Below are positions 35,136-43,729 of a stretch of DNA of 64,000 nt, piece by piece. The DNA lies in assembly GCF_010092445.1 (NCBI RefSeq), contig NZ_CP048031.1:1922001-1986000 (forward strand), given 5' to 3'. Each line of letters starts with the position of its first letter. Positions within the stretch are counted from its first letter, which is position 1. The notes under the pieces are model-generated. The model saw only the letters and a program-made list of their open reading frames with translations, was not told the origin of the DNA and did no database searches. Origin of the DNA: Shewanella sp. Arc9-LZ. GTDB lineage: Bacteria > Pseudomonadota > Gammaproteobacteria > Enterobacterales > Shewanellaceae. The position numbers and the translations under genes are program-made.

Positions 35136-36812
35136 ATGATGGCTATAATGACAAATGATAAACCGTGGCTAACACAATATCCTGAGGATGTGCCCACAAA
35201 AATAGATTCAAGTATGTATAACAATATCAATGATTTGTTTAAAGAGCCTTTTAATACGCATGCTAAAAAAGCAGCATATATTAATATGGGACATAGCTTA
35301 TCCTATCAAGATCTCGAAAGTAAAAGTAACGCTTTTGCTGCTTATCTACAATCCGAACTAAAAATGAAAAAAGGCGAACGAATCGCCTTGATGATGCCTA
35401 ATTTATTGCAATATCCCATCACTATTTTAGGTGCATTAAAAGCAGGACTCATAATTGTCAACGTTAATCCACTTTATACCCCTCGAGAATTAAAACATCA
35501 ATTACGAGACTCAGGGGCCAGTGCTATTGTTGCTGTAACAAATTTTGGTAATAACCTTCAGCAAATACTGCATGAGACTAACATTAAGCATGTTATGTTA
35601 ACCAAAATCGGCGATGAGTTAGCGATTCATAAGCGTACATTGGTTAACTTTCTTATCAAACATGTCAAAAAAATAGTGCCTAAATATCATATTCCCGACG
35701 CTATTTCATTGCGTAGAGCATTAACCGAAGGCAAGAAACTTCCCTTTATTGATCCCCAAATAACAGTAGATGATTTAGCATACCTCCAATATACAGGTGG
35801 AACGACGGGTCCTGCGAAAGGGGCAATGCTGACTCATAGTAATATTATTTCTAACGTTCTACAGGTTCATGCTCATTTTAGCCCAAGAACCTTATATGAT
35901 AAGGAATATGCAGTAACCCCACTTCCGCTTTATCATATTTTTGCCAACTCAGTGAGTATGATGTTTATGCTCTTTCTCGGTGCAACGAATTTACTCATTA
36001 CCAACCCAAGAGATATAGATGGTTTTGTAGCAGATTTAAGTAAATATCCATTCACAATGGTTTTTGGTTTAAATACACTTTTTAATGGTCTAAACAATCA
36101 TGCTGGTTTTCAAGAATTAGATTTTAGTCACGCTCGTTTTACTATTGCAGGTGGAATGCCGACGCAGAAACATATTGCTGATCGTTGGCAAGAACTCACT
36201 GGAATGCCTGTCATAGAAGGTTATGGCTTAACTGAATGTTCCCCAGTGGTCGCTGCAGGTACTCATCAACAACAATCATTTATTTCTTCAATTGGTGTCC
36301 CTTTACCCAGCACTGAACTCCGTATCGTTAATGATGAACATGAACCTTTAGGTCCTAACCAAATTGGTGAAATTCAAATTAGAGGGCCCCAAGTGATGAA
36401 AGGCTATTGGCAACAAGAAGCCGAAACCAATACTGTAATGCATGTCGGAGGGTGGTTAAGCTCTGGCGATATAGGAAGAATGGATGACGATGGGATTTTT
36501 TATATTGAAGACCGTAAAAAAGATATGATTCTAGTGTCGGGATTTAATGTTTTTCCAACTGAAATTGAAGAGGTTGCAACCCTTCACCCTCACATCATCG
36601 AAGCTGCGGCCATTGGCATTCCTGATGACGTCACAGGAGAGATAGTTAAATTATTTATTGTACGCAAAGGTAATGTGACCGTTGATGAAATAAAAAAACA
36701 TTGTAGAAAATATCTTACCGGTTATAAAAACCCAAGGATAATTGAATTTAGAGATGAATTGCCAAAATCAAATGTTGGCAAGATCTTACGTCGAGAATTG
36801 CGAGATTCATAG
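35136..36812 (+). CDS. fadD: Long-chain fatty-acid-CoA ligase (FadD-like)
   Basis: The 558-residue enzyme has the AMP-binding signature YLQYTGGTTGPAKGAML (about residue 220), the GYGLTECSPV segment, and the C-terminal GDIGRMDDDGIFYIEDRKKD with VSGFNVFPTEIE and the catalytic Lys in SNVGKILRREL. It activates fatty acids to acyl-CoA by way of an acyl-AMP. Starts at 35136, 35139 and 35148 are all in frame, with no clear ribosome-binding site. Its codons look more AT-rich than those of the flanking housekeeping genes. It is flanked by related non-coding repeats, so it may be an extra, acquired copy. Confidence 0.87.
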   Translation: MMAIMTNDKPWLTQYPEDVPTKIDSSMYNNINDLFKEPFNTHAKKAAYINMGHSLSYQDLESKSNAFAAYLQSELKMKKGERIALMMPNLLQYPITILGALKAGLIIVNVNPLYTPRELKHQLRDSGASAIVAVTNFGNNLQQILHETNIKHVMLTKIGDELAIHKRTLVNFLIKHVKKIVPKYHIPDAISLRRALTEGKKLPFIDPQITVDDLAYLQYTGGTTGPAKGAMLTHSNIISNVLQVHAHFSPRTLYDKEYAVTPLPLYHIFANSVSMMFMLFLGATNLLITNPRDIDGFVADLSKYPFTMVFGLNTLFNGLNNHAGFQELDFSHARFTIAGGMPTQKHIADRWQELTGMPVIEGYGLTECSPVVAAGTHQQQSFISSIGVPLPSTELRIVNDEHEPLGPNQIGEIQIRGPQVMKGYWQQEAETNTVMHVGGWLSSGDIGRMDDDGIFYIEDRKKDMILVSGFNVFPTEIEEVATLHPHIIEAAAIGIPDDVTGEIVKLFIVRKGNVTVDEIKKHCRKYLTGYKNPRIIEFRDELPKSNVGKILRRELRDS

Positions 36813-36951
36813 GCGCTATTACTGACGTGCTAAGGATAATCAACATATTTGGTATTGATATGAGGCGAAGCCGAACAAATCCGACGAAACCTCATTCACA
36901 TGCTGACTGAGGTTCTCGTCAACGTCCATTTCAGCAATTTGGTGCGAGAAA

Positions 36952-37053
36952 GGCCATGTGAGCTTCACGCATTCTTGTATAAAGATTTTTCAACGGCCTC
37001 AAGTTCAGAGTTGAATCACACCTTTTGAAAGTAAAATCTTTAACTTATGTATG
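36952..37053. repeat. Direct repeat copy A, about 100 bp
   Basis: From GGCCATGTG to TTAACTTATGTATG it aligns, with scattered mismatches and small gaps, to copy B at 37323-37418. Shared blocks include AGAGTTGAATCACACC and TTTGAAAGTAAA. It is non-coding. Confidence 0.65.
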
Positions 37054-37078
37054 CCCCAAAGCTTGTTTAGGCTATGGC

Positions 37079-37195
37079 CTGCGGCCACTAACGTCGTGGC
37101 GCTTCACCCACACCAGAGCAAATGGGTAAAGCGCTTGTACCCCTTTGCAAACCCTCAGCTTCCGGCAACATTTTCTGAACAGCGAAAATGTCGCG
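37079..37195. repeat. Right member of the repeat pair flanking the fadD-type gene
   Basis: This segment matches 34725-34830 in the same orientation. It contains a perfect ACATTTTC/GAAAATGT hairpin (37168-37191). Confidence 0.55.
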
Positions 37196-37322
37196 ACGGA
37201 AATTAATCGAGCTTTTGGCCTCGTTTGAATCCTTCTTCGGTCAACTCTTTATAGTAAAGAATGAAAATGCTAACGCTTCCGATGGTACATCCTGTACCGC
37301 GAAAGTTAAGCTCACCATCCAT

Positions 37323-37418
37323 GGCCAGCTCACGTATTCTTTTATAAAGAGTCTTCAACGTCCTCAAGTCCAGAGTTGAATCACACCCTTTGAAAGTAAA
37401 GTATTTAACTCATTTATG
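37323..37418. repeat. Direct repeat copy B
   Basis: This is the second copy of the 36952-37053 segment, about 370 bases further on. An open frame at 37188-37379 (63 residues) crosses it, but it is probably chance because it is made of repeat sequence. Confidence 0.65.
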
Positions 37419-37596
37419 CTCCGTTATGTGTTAACTGAAACAATCTGAAATCCAAGTCAAACTAAAATAGCCATATATTTTTATTCATTTTGTACTTATC
37501 TTTATGTAAGACTAAAGGTTCTAAATTCTTCTAACCACAATAGCGATTATCTCACAGTGCTTTCTTCGGTAAACACTTAAAATCACACTGATATTA

Positions 37597-37621
37597 ATTA
37601 AGTTATACTCCCTAACTTAAT
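37597..37621. promoter_or_regulatory. 9-bp inverted repeat upstream of the RloC-like gene
   Basis: ATTAAGTTA and TAACTTAAT are separated by seven bases and end 50 bases before the ATG. The spacing and position suit an operator overlapping the promoter. No T-run follows, so it is not a terminator. The binding protein is unknown. Confidence 0.4.
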
Positions 37622-37670
37622 ATTGTTGTGCTCAAAACTGAAAACATAAACTATAAACCAAGGAAAGGGT

Positions 37671-39926
37671 ATGATCGAATCATTCAAGCTGGCCAACATA
37701 GCAACTTATAATGAACAAGGTATTCAAGTAAATGGACTAAAAGAAGTTAACTTTTTTTATGGCGCTAATGGTTGTGGTAAAACAACTGCATCAAACTATT
37801 TGACTGATACAAGTATTGAGCGATTTCAGCAGTGCAATATTAAATGGTTAAATGACCAACCACTTCCCACCTTGGTTTACAATAAAGCGTTTCGAGATAA
37901 AAATTTTGGTAGTAGTGATATAGCAGGTGTTTTTACACTTGGTGAAGCTACTACGGAGCAAGTTGAAGAGATAAAAAGTAAAAAATCAGAACAAGATAAT
38001 GCTAAAAATCAATTAACCAAATACACTGAAGATCATAAGAAAAAGTTAGAAGGTCAAATAGCCTTAAATACTGACTTCACTGAAAAATGTTGGTCCCTTT
38101 ATAAAAAATATGGCTCTGGTTTTAAAGAGGCACTGAAGGGCTCTTTGAAGAGAGAATTGTTTAAAGATAGGATTATAAGTATTGCCGTAACTGAGGGTGA
38201 AAATCACGGAGTAGAGTTAAAGTACGAGGAACTTAAAATTCGTGGTGCAACAATCTTAGGTCAAAGGCCAAAGTCTTTTCCTTTATTAGCAGTGCCTGAA
38301 TTCGATTCGCTTCATGAACTTGAATCTGATTCTATTTGGCAGACGGTTGTAGCAGGTCAAAGCGACGTTGATATATCTGGTTTAATTGAAGTGCTTGGTT
38401 GTCAAGATTGGGTTAATCACGGTCGGCAATTCATACATTCCAGTGATATATGTCCATTCTGTCAAAAACCAACGATTGATGATGAGTTCAGGAAAAAAAT
38501 TGAACTTTTTTTCGATACATCATTTGAACAACTACTCGTAAAAATAAAAAGAATGACAGCTCATTACAACGAGCGTGTATCACAATTCTTTTACGTGTCC
38601 AATCAGTTAGTGCAACAAGAGAAGCAAAACGAAAATTCTAAGCTGGACATAGAAGAGTTTGAATTAGCATTGAAAAGTGCCGAAGGGCAATTTAGAGCCA
38701 ACATTATGGCAATTGAAAACAAACTAGACAAACCAAGCTCAAAAGTTGACGTAAATGTGACGAAAGATGTCGTAAAGGTAATATCTTTATTGATTATCCA
38801 AGCCAATAAGGAAATCGCCAAACACAACGAAGTTGCGACAAACTATGACAGGGAAAAAAAACGCTTTATCTCCGATGTATGGATATTTTTAGTTGCTGAA
38901 ATCCAGCAAGATTTTAATAGTTATCACAAGAAAGTAAAAGGTATTACAAAAGCTGTTGATGCTTTAGGGGGTAAAGTTGATGAATTCAAAAACCTAGTCA
39001 GCAAAATGAAAACAGAACTTGCCGAATTAAGTCGCCATACAACGAGTGTTCAACCAGCAGTAAATGAGATTAATAGGCTGTTAATGGCTTATGGATTTGT
39101 AAATTTTGAGATTGTTCCTTCACAGCAGTTAGAAAATCATTACGTCATTCAGCGTCAAAATGGTGAATTGGCTTTCGAATCGCTAAGTGAAGGAGAAGTT
39201 ACCTTTATTACACTATTATATTTTGTGCAGTTAGCCAATGGAGCCTTAACTCGGGATGCCGTTGCACAAAGCCGAGTCGTCGTCATTGATGATCCTATAT
39301 CCAGTCTAGACAGCAACGTACTCTATATTGTCAGCGCAATAGTTAAGGGGATTATTAAAGAAGTAAAAGATGGTTCTTCTATCAAGCAGCTATTACTTTT
39401 TACACACAATGTGTACTTCCATAAAGAAGCATCATTTCAAAATGGACGCTCGAATGGATGTAATAAAACACACTTTTGGATATTTCGCAAAGCCAATAAC
39501 GTTACGTCTATTCAGTCTTATGAACAGCAAAACCCAATTAACTCAGCCTATGAGCTGATGTGGCAGGAACTAAAAGATCGCAAAAACCGTTCTGGGATAA
39601 CTATTCAAAATACTATGCGCCGAATACTTGAGAATTATTTCAAAATATTGGGTAAATTCAGTGATGAAGACATAGTTGCTAAATTTGAAAATCATGAAGA
39701 GCAACAAATTTGTCTATCACTTCTGCACTGGATCAATGATGGTTCGCATTGCATACCTGATGATCTGTTTATCCAAGCCATTGATGATCAAGTTGAAGTT
39801 TACTTGACCGTTTTTAAGAATATTTTTTTGAAGTCAGGCCATGAATCGCACTACGACATGATGATGTGTGGGGAAGAGCTTTTTGATGGAGAGGCCAATC
39901 AACTTAAAGAAGTTGTAGCAGCGTAA
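37671..39926 (+). CDS. RloC/PrrC-like AAA_13 ATPase, candidate anticodon nuclease
   Basis: A strong AAGGAAAGGGT ribosome-binding site starts this 751-residue ABC/SMC-like ATPase. Walker A is GANGCGKT (31-38), the ABC signature is LSEGE (505-509), Walker B is VVVIDDPISSLD (536-547) and a switch His lies in THN (578-580). Two coiled-coil arms (about 90-135 and 290-460) flank a zinc-hook-like CPFC (261-264). The C-terminal domain has R-x3-E (R650, E654) followed by H686 and H693. This resembles the Arg-Glu-His catalytic triad of PrrC/RloC tRNA anticodon nucleases, which cut tRNA-Lys or other tRNAs during phage infection. No restriction-modification genes are adjacent. Family placement is good; nuclease activity is inference. 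Confidence 0.75.
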   Translation: MIESFKLANIATYNEQGIQVNGLKEVNFFYGANGCGKTTASNYLTDTSIERFQQCNIKWLNDQPLPTLVYNKAFRDKNFGSSDIAGVFTLGEATTEQVEEIKSKKSEQDNAKNQLTKYTEDHKKKLEGQIALNTDFTEKCWSLYKKYGSGFKEALKGSLKRELFKDRIISIAVTEGENHGVELKYEELKIRGATILGQRPKSFPLLAVPEFDSLHELESDSIWQTVVAGQSDVDISGLIEVLGCQDWVNHGRQFIHSSDICPFCQKPTIDDEFRKKIELFFDTSFEQLLVKIKRMTAHYNERVSQFFYVSNQLVQQEKQNENSKLDIEEFELALKSAEGQFRANIMAIENKLDKPSSKVDVNVTKDVVKVISLLIIQANKEIAKHNEVATNYDREKKRFISDVWIFLVAEIQQDFNSYHKKVKGITKAVDALGGKVDEFKNLVSKMKTELAELSRHTTSVQPAVNEINRLLMAYGFVNFEIVPSQQLENHYVIQRQNGELAFESLSEGEVTFITLLYFVQLANGALTRDAVAQSRVVVIDDPISSLDSNVLYIVSAIVKGIIKEVKDGSSIKQLLLFTHNVYFHKEASFQNGRSNGCNKTHFWIFRKANNVTSIQSYEQQNPINSAYELMWQELKDRKNRSGITIQNTMRRILENYFKILGKFSDEDIVAKFENHEEQQICLSLLHWINDGSHCIPDDLFIQAIDDQVEVYLTVFKNIFLKSGHESHYDMMMCGEELFDGEANQLKEVVAA

Positions 39927-39937
39927 TTAAATTCACA

Positions 39938-40435
39938 GTGAGTTTAGTTGTGTCAGAGAGGATAACATGGCCACCCACGATTGTTGTTCGAGAAGATAGA
40001 ACGTCAATATGGCATTCAAGAGTTGGCCTAACAAATCATTGTAGTCGGAATTTTTCTCGCTTCGCTCCCAAAGTTCCGGTGAGTGAAGCGTTGGTAAATA
40101 ATATGAATTCATTCTTTATCCGTCTGGGTTATAAATCAGATCATAATTTGATCGAGTTTAGCGGTGATCACAGATCTGGTGATTTTCCTGATGTCCTTTA
40201 CATATTGAAAAATGCTCTCAAGCCTTCAAGAATTATAATGGAAGACTACGTAACTGATGATTATGTTTGGGAAGTCGAATTTGAGAGAGGGATCTTCGAA
40301 TTAAATGATGATTGGGGTGGCTTGTTTATTATCCCTAAAACCAATCATAAAAAAGTAATCGAGCAGATTTCAAAAATACTAGTTTCTTCAGGCTCTTTTA
40401 AGGAGATTCAAGTTGATAAAAGCAAATACACATAA
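39938..40435 (+). CDS. Small protein of unknown function in a repeat-bounded unit
   Basis: The longest frame uses a GTG 11 bases after the RloC-like stop and gives 165 residues. The first 55 residues run through the 26-bp direct repeat and an attC-like hairpin and do not look protein-like. The real gene may start at the ATG at 40103 (MNSFFIRLGYKSDHNLIEFS), giving 110 residues with a clean mixed alpha/beta pattern and an acidic, Trp-containing middle (YVWEVEFERGIFELNDDWGG). I recognise no family. Its position right behind the RloC-like gene could mean an accessory or immunity role, or simply an independent cassette. Confidence 0.6.
   Translation: MSLVVSERITWPPTIVVREDRTSIWHSRVGLTNHCSRNFSRFAPKVPVSEALVNNMNSFFIRLGYKSDHNLIEFSGDHRSGDFPDVLYILKNALKPSRIIMEDYVTDDYVWEVEFERGIFELNDDWGGLFIIPKTNHKKVIEQISKILVSSGSFKEIQVDKSKYT
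39961..39986. repeat. 26-bp direct repeat, left copy
   Basis: The 26 bases beginning GATAACATGGCCACCCAC are repeated exactly at 40524-40549 in the same orientation, 563 bases further on. The copy falls just after the RloC-like gene. Confidence 0.95.
40026..40096. other. attC-like hairpin site
   Basis: GCCTAAC (40026-40032) fits the integron RYYYAAC core, a CGGAA/TTCCG stem surrounds a CTCGCTTCGCTCC loop, and GTTGGTA (40090-40096) stands where a GTTRRRY core should be but matches only partly. The total length of 71 bases is in the attC range. A perfect GTTRRRY core (GTTAGGC) occurs later, at 40440-40446, right after the small gene. No integrase is present. Confidence 0.35.
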
Positions 40436-40523
40436 CAAGGTTAGGCATGCTCGCCTTCGGCTGGAACTCCTGAAACTGTCATCTTATGTGCAAAAGGTCG
40501 AAAAAAATCCGTCCAAGATACAA

Positions 40524-40549
40524 GATAACATGGCCACCCACGATTGTTG
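40524..40549. repeat. 26-bp direct repeat, right copy
   Basis: This is an exact copy of 39961-39986. It lies just before the shared terminator of the neighbouring oxidoreductase gene. Confidence 0.95.
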
Positions 40550-40568
40550 CTATGATGAACAGGCAAAT

Positions 40569-40602
40569 AAAAAGCAGATACTATAATCAGTATCTGCTTT
40601 TT
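40569..40602. terminator. Bidirectional terminator
   Basis: AAAAAGCAGATACT and its complement form a perfect 14-bp stem with a six-base loop and flanking A/T-runs. It ends the convergent MDR oxidoreductase gene. Confidence 0.88.
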
Positions 40603-40615
40603 ATTGCTTTAAAAA

Positions 40616-41779
40616 TCAATCGATTAAGCTGTTATGGTCTTTGAAGGTTAACTGCTTTTGCGGTGTAATTAAGTACTTCTCACCAGTAGCATGTTTAGAA
40701 TAACCCGCTATTGATTTTAATTGTAATACCTCAGCCAATGACACTTCATGGGTGTAGTGGCTAGCAAATGTGGTGGTGATTTCATCTGCAACACGTTTAC
40801 GCATCGCCATAACCGATTTAGTGCCTAACTTGGCTAGCGCATTGAATAATAAGAAGCCATTAACACCCCATGCAAAACCAAAGTTACGGTTAAGCGTAAT
40901 AGGACCACGGTCTAATGCGCCATAAATATAAGCTTGCTTGAAAGTGTCAGAACCATAAACGCTGTGTTCTTTCATATCACGCGATGCAGCCACTTCCATA
41001 CAGTTAAGAATGTCACTGGTTAATTTACCGCCACCAATTGGGTCAAACGCAATCGTTGCACCTGTTTCAATAATTGCTGCGGTTAAGTCAGCTAGGAAAG
41101 TATCACTGCTTGAGTTAACAACGTATTTTGCGCCCATGTCACGTAATAGCGTTTCTTGTTCCGCTTTACGGACGATGTTAATTAAATCGACGCCATCGGC
41201 AATACAAATACGGTTTAACATTTGGCCAAGATTAGACGCAGCTGCTGCATGAATAATGGCTTTATGGCCTTCAGCACGCATTGTTTCGACCATTGCTAAT
41301 GCCGTAAGCGGATTAACAAAAGAAGATGCACCTTCTTTAGCGGTAGTGCCTTGTTTCAATTCTAGGCAGCTTTGCACATTGGCACATAGGTACTGACGAT
41401 ACGTTCCACCGCCAATGACAGCAACGGTTTTACCCATTAATGCTTGCGCTGCAGGCGATGAACCCGCTGCGACAACGGTTCCTGCACCTTCATTACCAAC
41501 AGGAATGGCTTTACCGACTCGGGTTTTAACCGCTGGCATAAATTTAGCCGGAACATCCGCAATAATAGCGGGGCTTTGTTCAGTGCCTGCTTGTGTCGCA
41601 GTAGTCATATCTGCAGCGCTGAACAGAACGGCTAAATCAGACGGATTTAATGGCGCAGCTTCAATGCGAATAACCACTTCATCGGCACCTGGTTGTGGCA
41701 TGTCGATGTTTTTTAACGCAAGCGTTAATTTATTGTCTTCGCTGATCAATGAAGTCAGTTGGATATTGGTATCTGTCAT
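40616..41779 (-). CDS. Zinc-binding-dehydrogenase (MDR) family oxidoreductase
   Basis: The start at 41779 has an AGGAGAG ribosome-binding site; the frame is open six codons further. The 387-residue protein has the MDR GroES-like domain (VVIRIEAAPLNPSDLAVLF, VGNEGAGTVVAAG) and a nucleotide-binding domain (AIIHAAAASNLGQMLNRIC, FDPIGGGKL). The catalytic zinc Cys is replaced by Asn in the LNPSDL segment, which points to the quinone-oxidoreductase/enoyl-reductase branch. NAD(P)H-dependent reduction is likely; the substrate is unknown. It is convergent with the repeat region and in tandem with a GST gene. Confidence 0.82.
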   Translation of the reverse strand: MTDTNIQLTSLISEDNKLTLALKNIDMPQPGADEVVIRIEAAPLNPSDLAVLFSAADMTTATQAGTEQSPAIIADVPAKFMPAVKTRVGKAIPVGNEGAGTVVAAGSSPAAQALMGKTVAVIGGGTYRQYLCANVQSCLELKQGTTAKEGASSFVNPLTALAMVETMRAEGHKAIIHAAAASNLGQMLNRICIADGVDLINIVRKAEQETLLRDMGAKYVVNSSSDTFLADLTAAIIETGATIAFDPIGGGKLTSDILNCMEVAASRDMKEHSVYGSDTFKQAYIYGALDRGPITLNRNFGFAWGVNGFLLFNALAKLGTKSVMAMRKRVADEITTTFASHYTHEVSLAEVLQLKSIAGYSKHATGEKYLITPQKQLTFKDHNSLID

Positions 41780-41918
41780 TGGGATTCTCTCCTGCAAAAT
41801 AATTAATTCATTGAGCCAATCACTTTATGGTATTGGCTATTTCTGTTTGTAATTGAATTCAAGTCAAACGTCAGTATTGATTGTTTTTATCTCTAATATC
41901 ATTTCGTATAAATAAGTA

Positions 41919-42596
41919 TTATCCAGCGTTCGCCGCTTGGATTTGAGCTTTCACTTTTTGCATAAATTCGGGCATGTTTGCTAGGCGATCGGATTCCACC
42001 TGTTGGGCAATAACCGTTTGGCTCATGGCATCTTTCCACTGTTTCATGCCTGGTATTTCAGCCAGTACATCCCAGTTAAGCTGGCTCGAGCCAAACGAGC
42101 TGACTATGGTGTTGACGTAATAAACGTAGATATCTGCCATGGTGAATTGTTCGCCGGCAATCCAAGGTGAAAACTGACACAAACGACTTAAACCGGTAAT
42201 GCCACGGGTTAACACTTGGCGGACCTCAGCGTTAACCGATTCAGGAACTTCTGTGCCAGAAAATGCATAAGGTATAAGTCGTCTGCTTGGCAGTTCAAAA
42301 TAAAGCTCTGCCATTTTCATAATTTGACGCACAACTGCACGCTCTCCGGCATTTTCAGGGTATAGCGACGTTGCAGGGTAAGTCTCTTCGATAAAGTCGC
42401 AAATAACACTCGACTCTGAAATATTCAGTCCTTCAGTCGTTGTGATAGCAGGTACTTTGCCAGCTGGACTGACTTTCAGTAACTCGTCACTACCACCGTA
42501 AATAAGGTTTTCTTGAAATGGCAGTTGTTTGTATAGCAGTACATGTTTCACTAGGTTGTAATAGTTGCTAGCTGCAAAACCGTGCAAAGTAATCAT
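41919..42596 (-). CDS. Glutathione S-transferase family protein
   Basis: The 225-residue protein has the thioredoxin-like N-domain (MITLHGFAASNYYNLVKHVLL, SPAGKVPAITTTEGLNISESSVICDFIEE with the ES glutathione-binding motif) and a helical C-domain containing PWIAGEQFTMADIYVYY. It would conjugate or reduce electrophiles with glutathione. It is read in the same direction as the MDR oxidoreductase gene and is divergent from a LysR regulator, which suggests a small detoxification unit under that regulator. Confidence 0.9.
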   Translation of the reverse strand: MITLHGFAASNYYNLVKHVLLYKQLPFQENLIYGGSDELLKVSPAGKVPAITTTEGLNISESSVICDFIEETYPATSLYPENAGERAVVRQIMKMAELYFELPSRRLIPYAFSGTEVPESVNAEVRQVLTRGITGLSRLCQFSPWIAGEQFTMADIYVYYVNTIVSSFGSSQLNWDVLAEIPGMKQWKDAMSQTVIAQQVESDRLANMPEFMQKVKAQIQAANAG

Positions 42597-42817
42597 AAGT
42601 CAGTGTCCATCATTTACGTGAAGGCTGGTGCTACTTGCCGAAAAATGCAATTAACACCTCTGTTTTTAACACGCGGCAACAGGGTTAAGGTTGCAATGTT
42701 TAAGTTAACTGTATTATTACCTGTTTTAATTTGGTTATATATAAGGGAAAATGCTAATCACTATTGCTTTTAAGACAACAATAAAGCCAAAGCACTCAGA
42801 TTTAATGGAGAAGTAAG

Positions 42818-43729
42818 TTGGATCAACTACGTGCAATGCGGTATTTCAGTAAGGTAGTCGAAACGGGCAGCTTTACCAAAGCGGCGAGTGCGTTTAATGT
42901 GCCGCCATCATCCTTGTCTAGACGAGTTGCTGATTTAGAAAAGAGTTTGGGGGCGACCTTGTTAAAGCGTTCGACCCGAATCGTTAAACTAACCGAAGTG
43001 GGGCAAATTTATTATAACGATGTACAGCAAATATTGAATCAACTAGCGCAAAGTAATGAAACGGTTCGTAGTTACCAAACAACGCCAATGGGGCGTTTAC
43101 GGATCAGTTCGATGGTGGGTTTTGGTGAAAAGATATTACTGCCGTTGTTAGATGAATTTAGCGCGTTATACCCTCAAATTGTTTTAGATGTCAGTTTAAG
43201 CGACGAGTTATCAACACTCGGACGTGACGATGTCGATATTGCTATTCGCGGTGGTTACGCGCCCAATGAGCGCGTGTTAGCAATAAGACTGATGGACAAT
43301 GGCTTTATTCCTGTGGCGTCACCAAGTTACATAGAGAAACACGGTGTGCCTAACAATGCGATGGAATTAACGCAACATAATGGCCTGTATTTTAAAGCGC
43401 CAACAGGTCCAACTCCTTGGTTATGTAATATGAACGGTCAATGGCATGACGTTTCAGGACCGGCGGTGGCGATTTCAAATAACGGACCCTGGCTGGCGAA
43501 AAAGGCTTGTGATGGGGAAGGTATCTTAATGTCAACTCGATGGGCGTTAGCGTCTTATCTTGAGTCTGGTAAATTGCTAGAACTTAAGTTTGAGCATGAG
43601 TTAGCTATCACTCAACATTCTGATATGGCGGTTTACTTGCTGTATCAAAAACAGCGCTACTTAGTCCCAAAAGTAAAAGCGGCAGTAGACTTTTTAGTGG
43701 AAAGAATAAAAGTAACAAATGATCGTTAG
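42818..43729 (+). CDS. LysR family transcriptional regulator
   Basis: A TTG start with GGAGAAG upstream gives a 303-residue protein. The N-terminal winged helix-turn-helix is MDQLRAMRYFSKVVETGSFTKAASAFNVPPSSLSRRVADLEKSLG, followed by a substrate-binding domain of the type seen in aldehyde and quinone-responsive LysR proteins (GRLRISSMVGFGEKILLP). It is divergent from the GST gene over a 220-base intergenic region, the classic LysR arrangement, so it most likely controls the GST and the MDR reductase. Confidence 0.93.
   Translation: MDQLRAMRYFSKVVETGSFTKAASAFNVPPSSLSRRVADLEKSLGATLLKRSTRIVKLTEVGQIYYNDVQQILNQLAQSNETVRSYQTTPMGRLRISSMVGFGEKILLPLLDEFSALYPQIVLDVSLSDELSTLGRDDVDIAIRGGYAPNERVLAIRLMDNGFIPVASPSYIEKHGVPNNAMELTQHNGLYFKAPTGPTPWLCNMNGQWHDVSGPAVAISNNGPWLAKKACDGEGILMSTRWALASYLESGKLLELKFEHELAITQHSDMAVYLLYQKQRYLVPKVKAAVDFLVERIKVTNDR

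Noticed and set aside
37188..37379. 63-residue forward open frame
   Set aside because: It is made of repeat sequence shared with the fadD flanks and lacks a ribosome-binding site, so it is most likely chance.
34521..40600. Full integron or genomic island with integrase
   Set aside because: No integrase, tRNA or attI-like site is visible; only repeat evidence and one attC-like hairpin exist.
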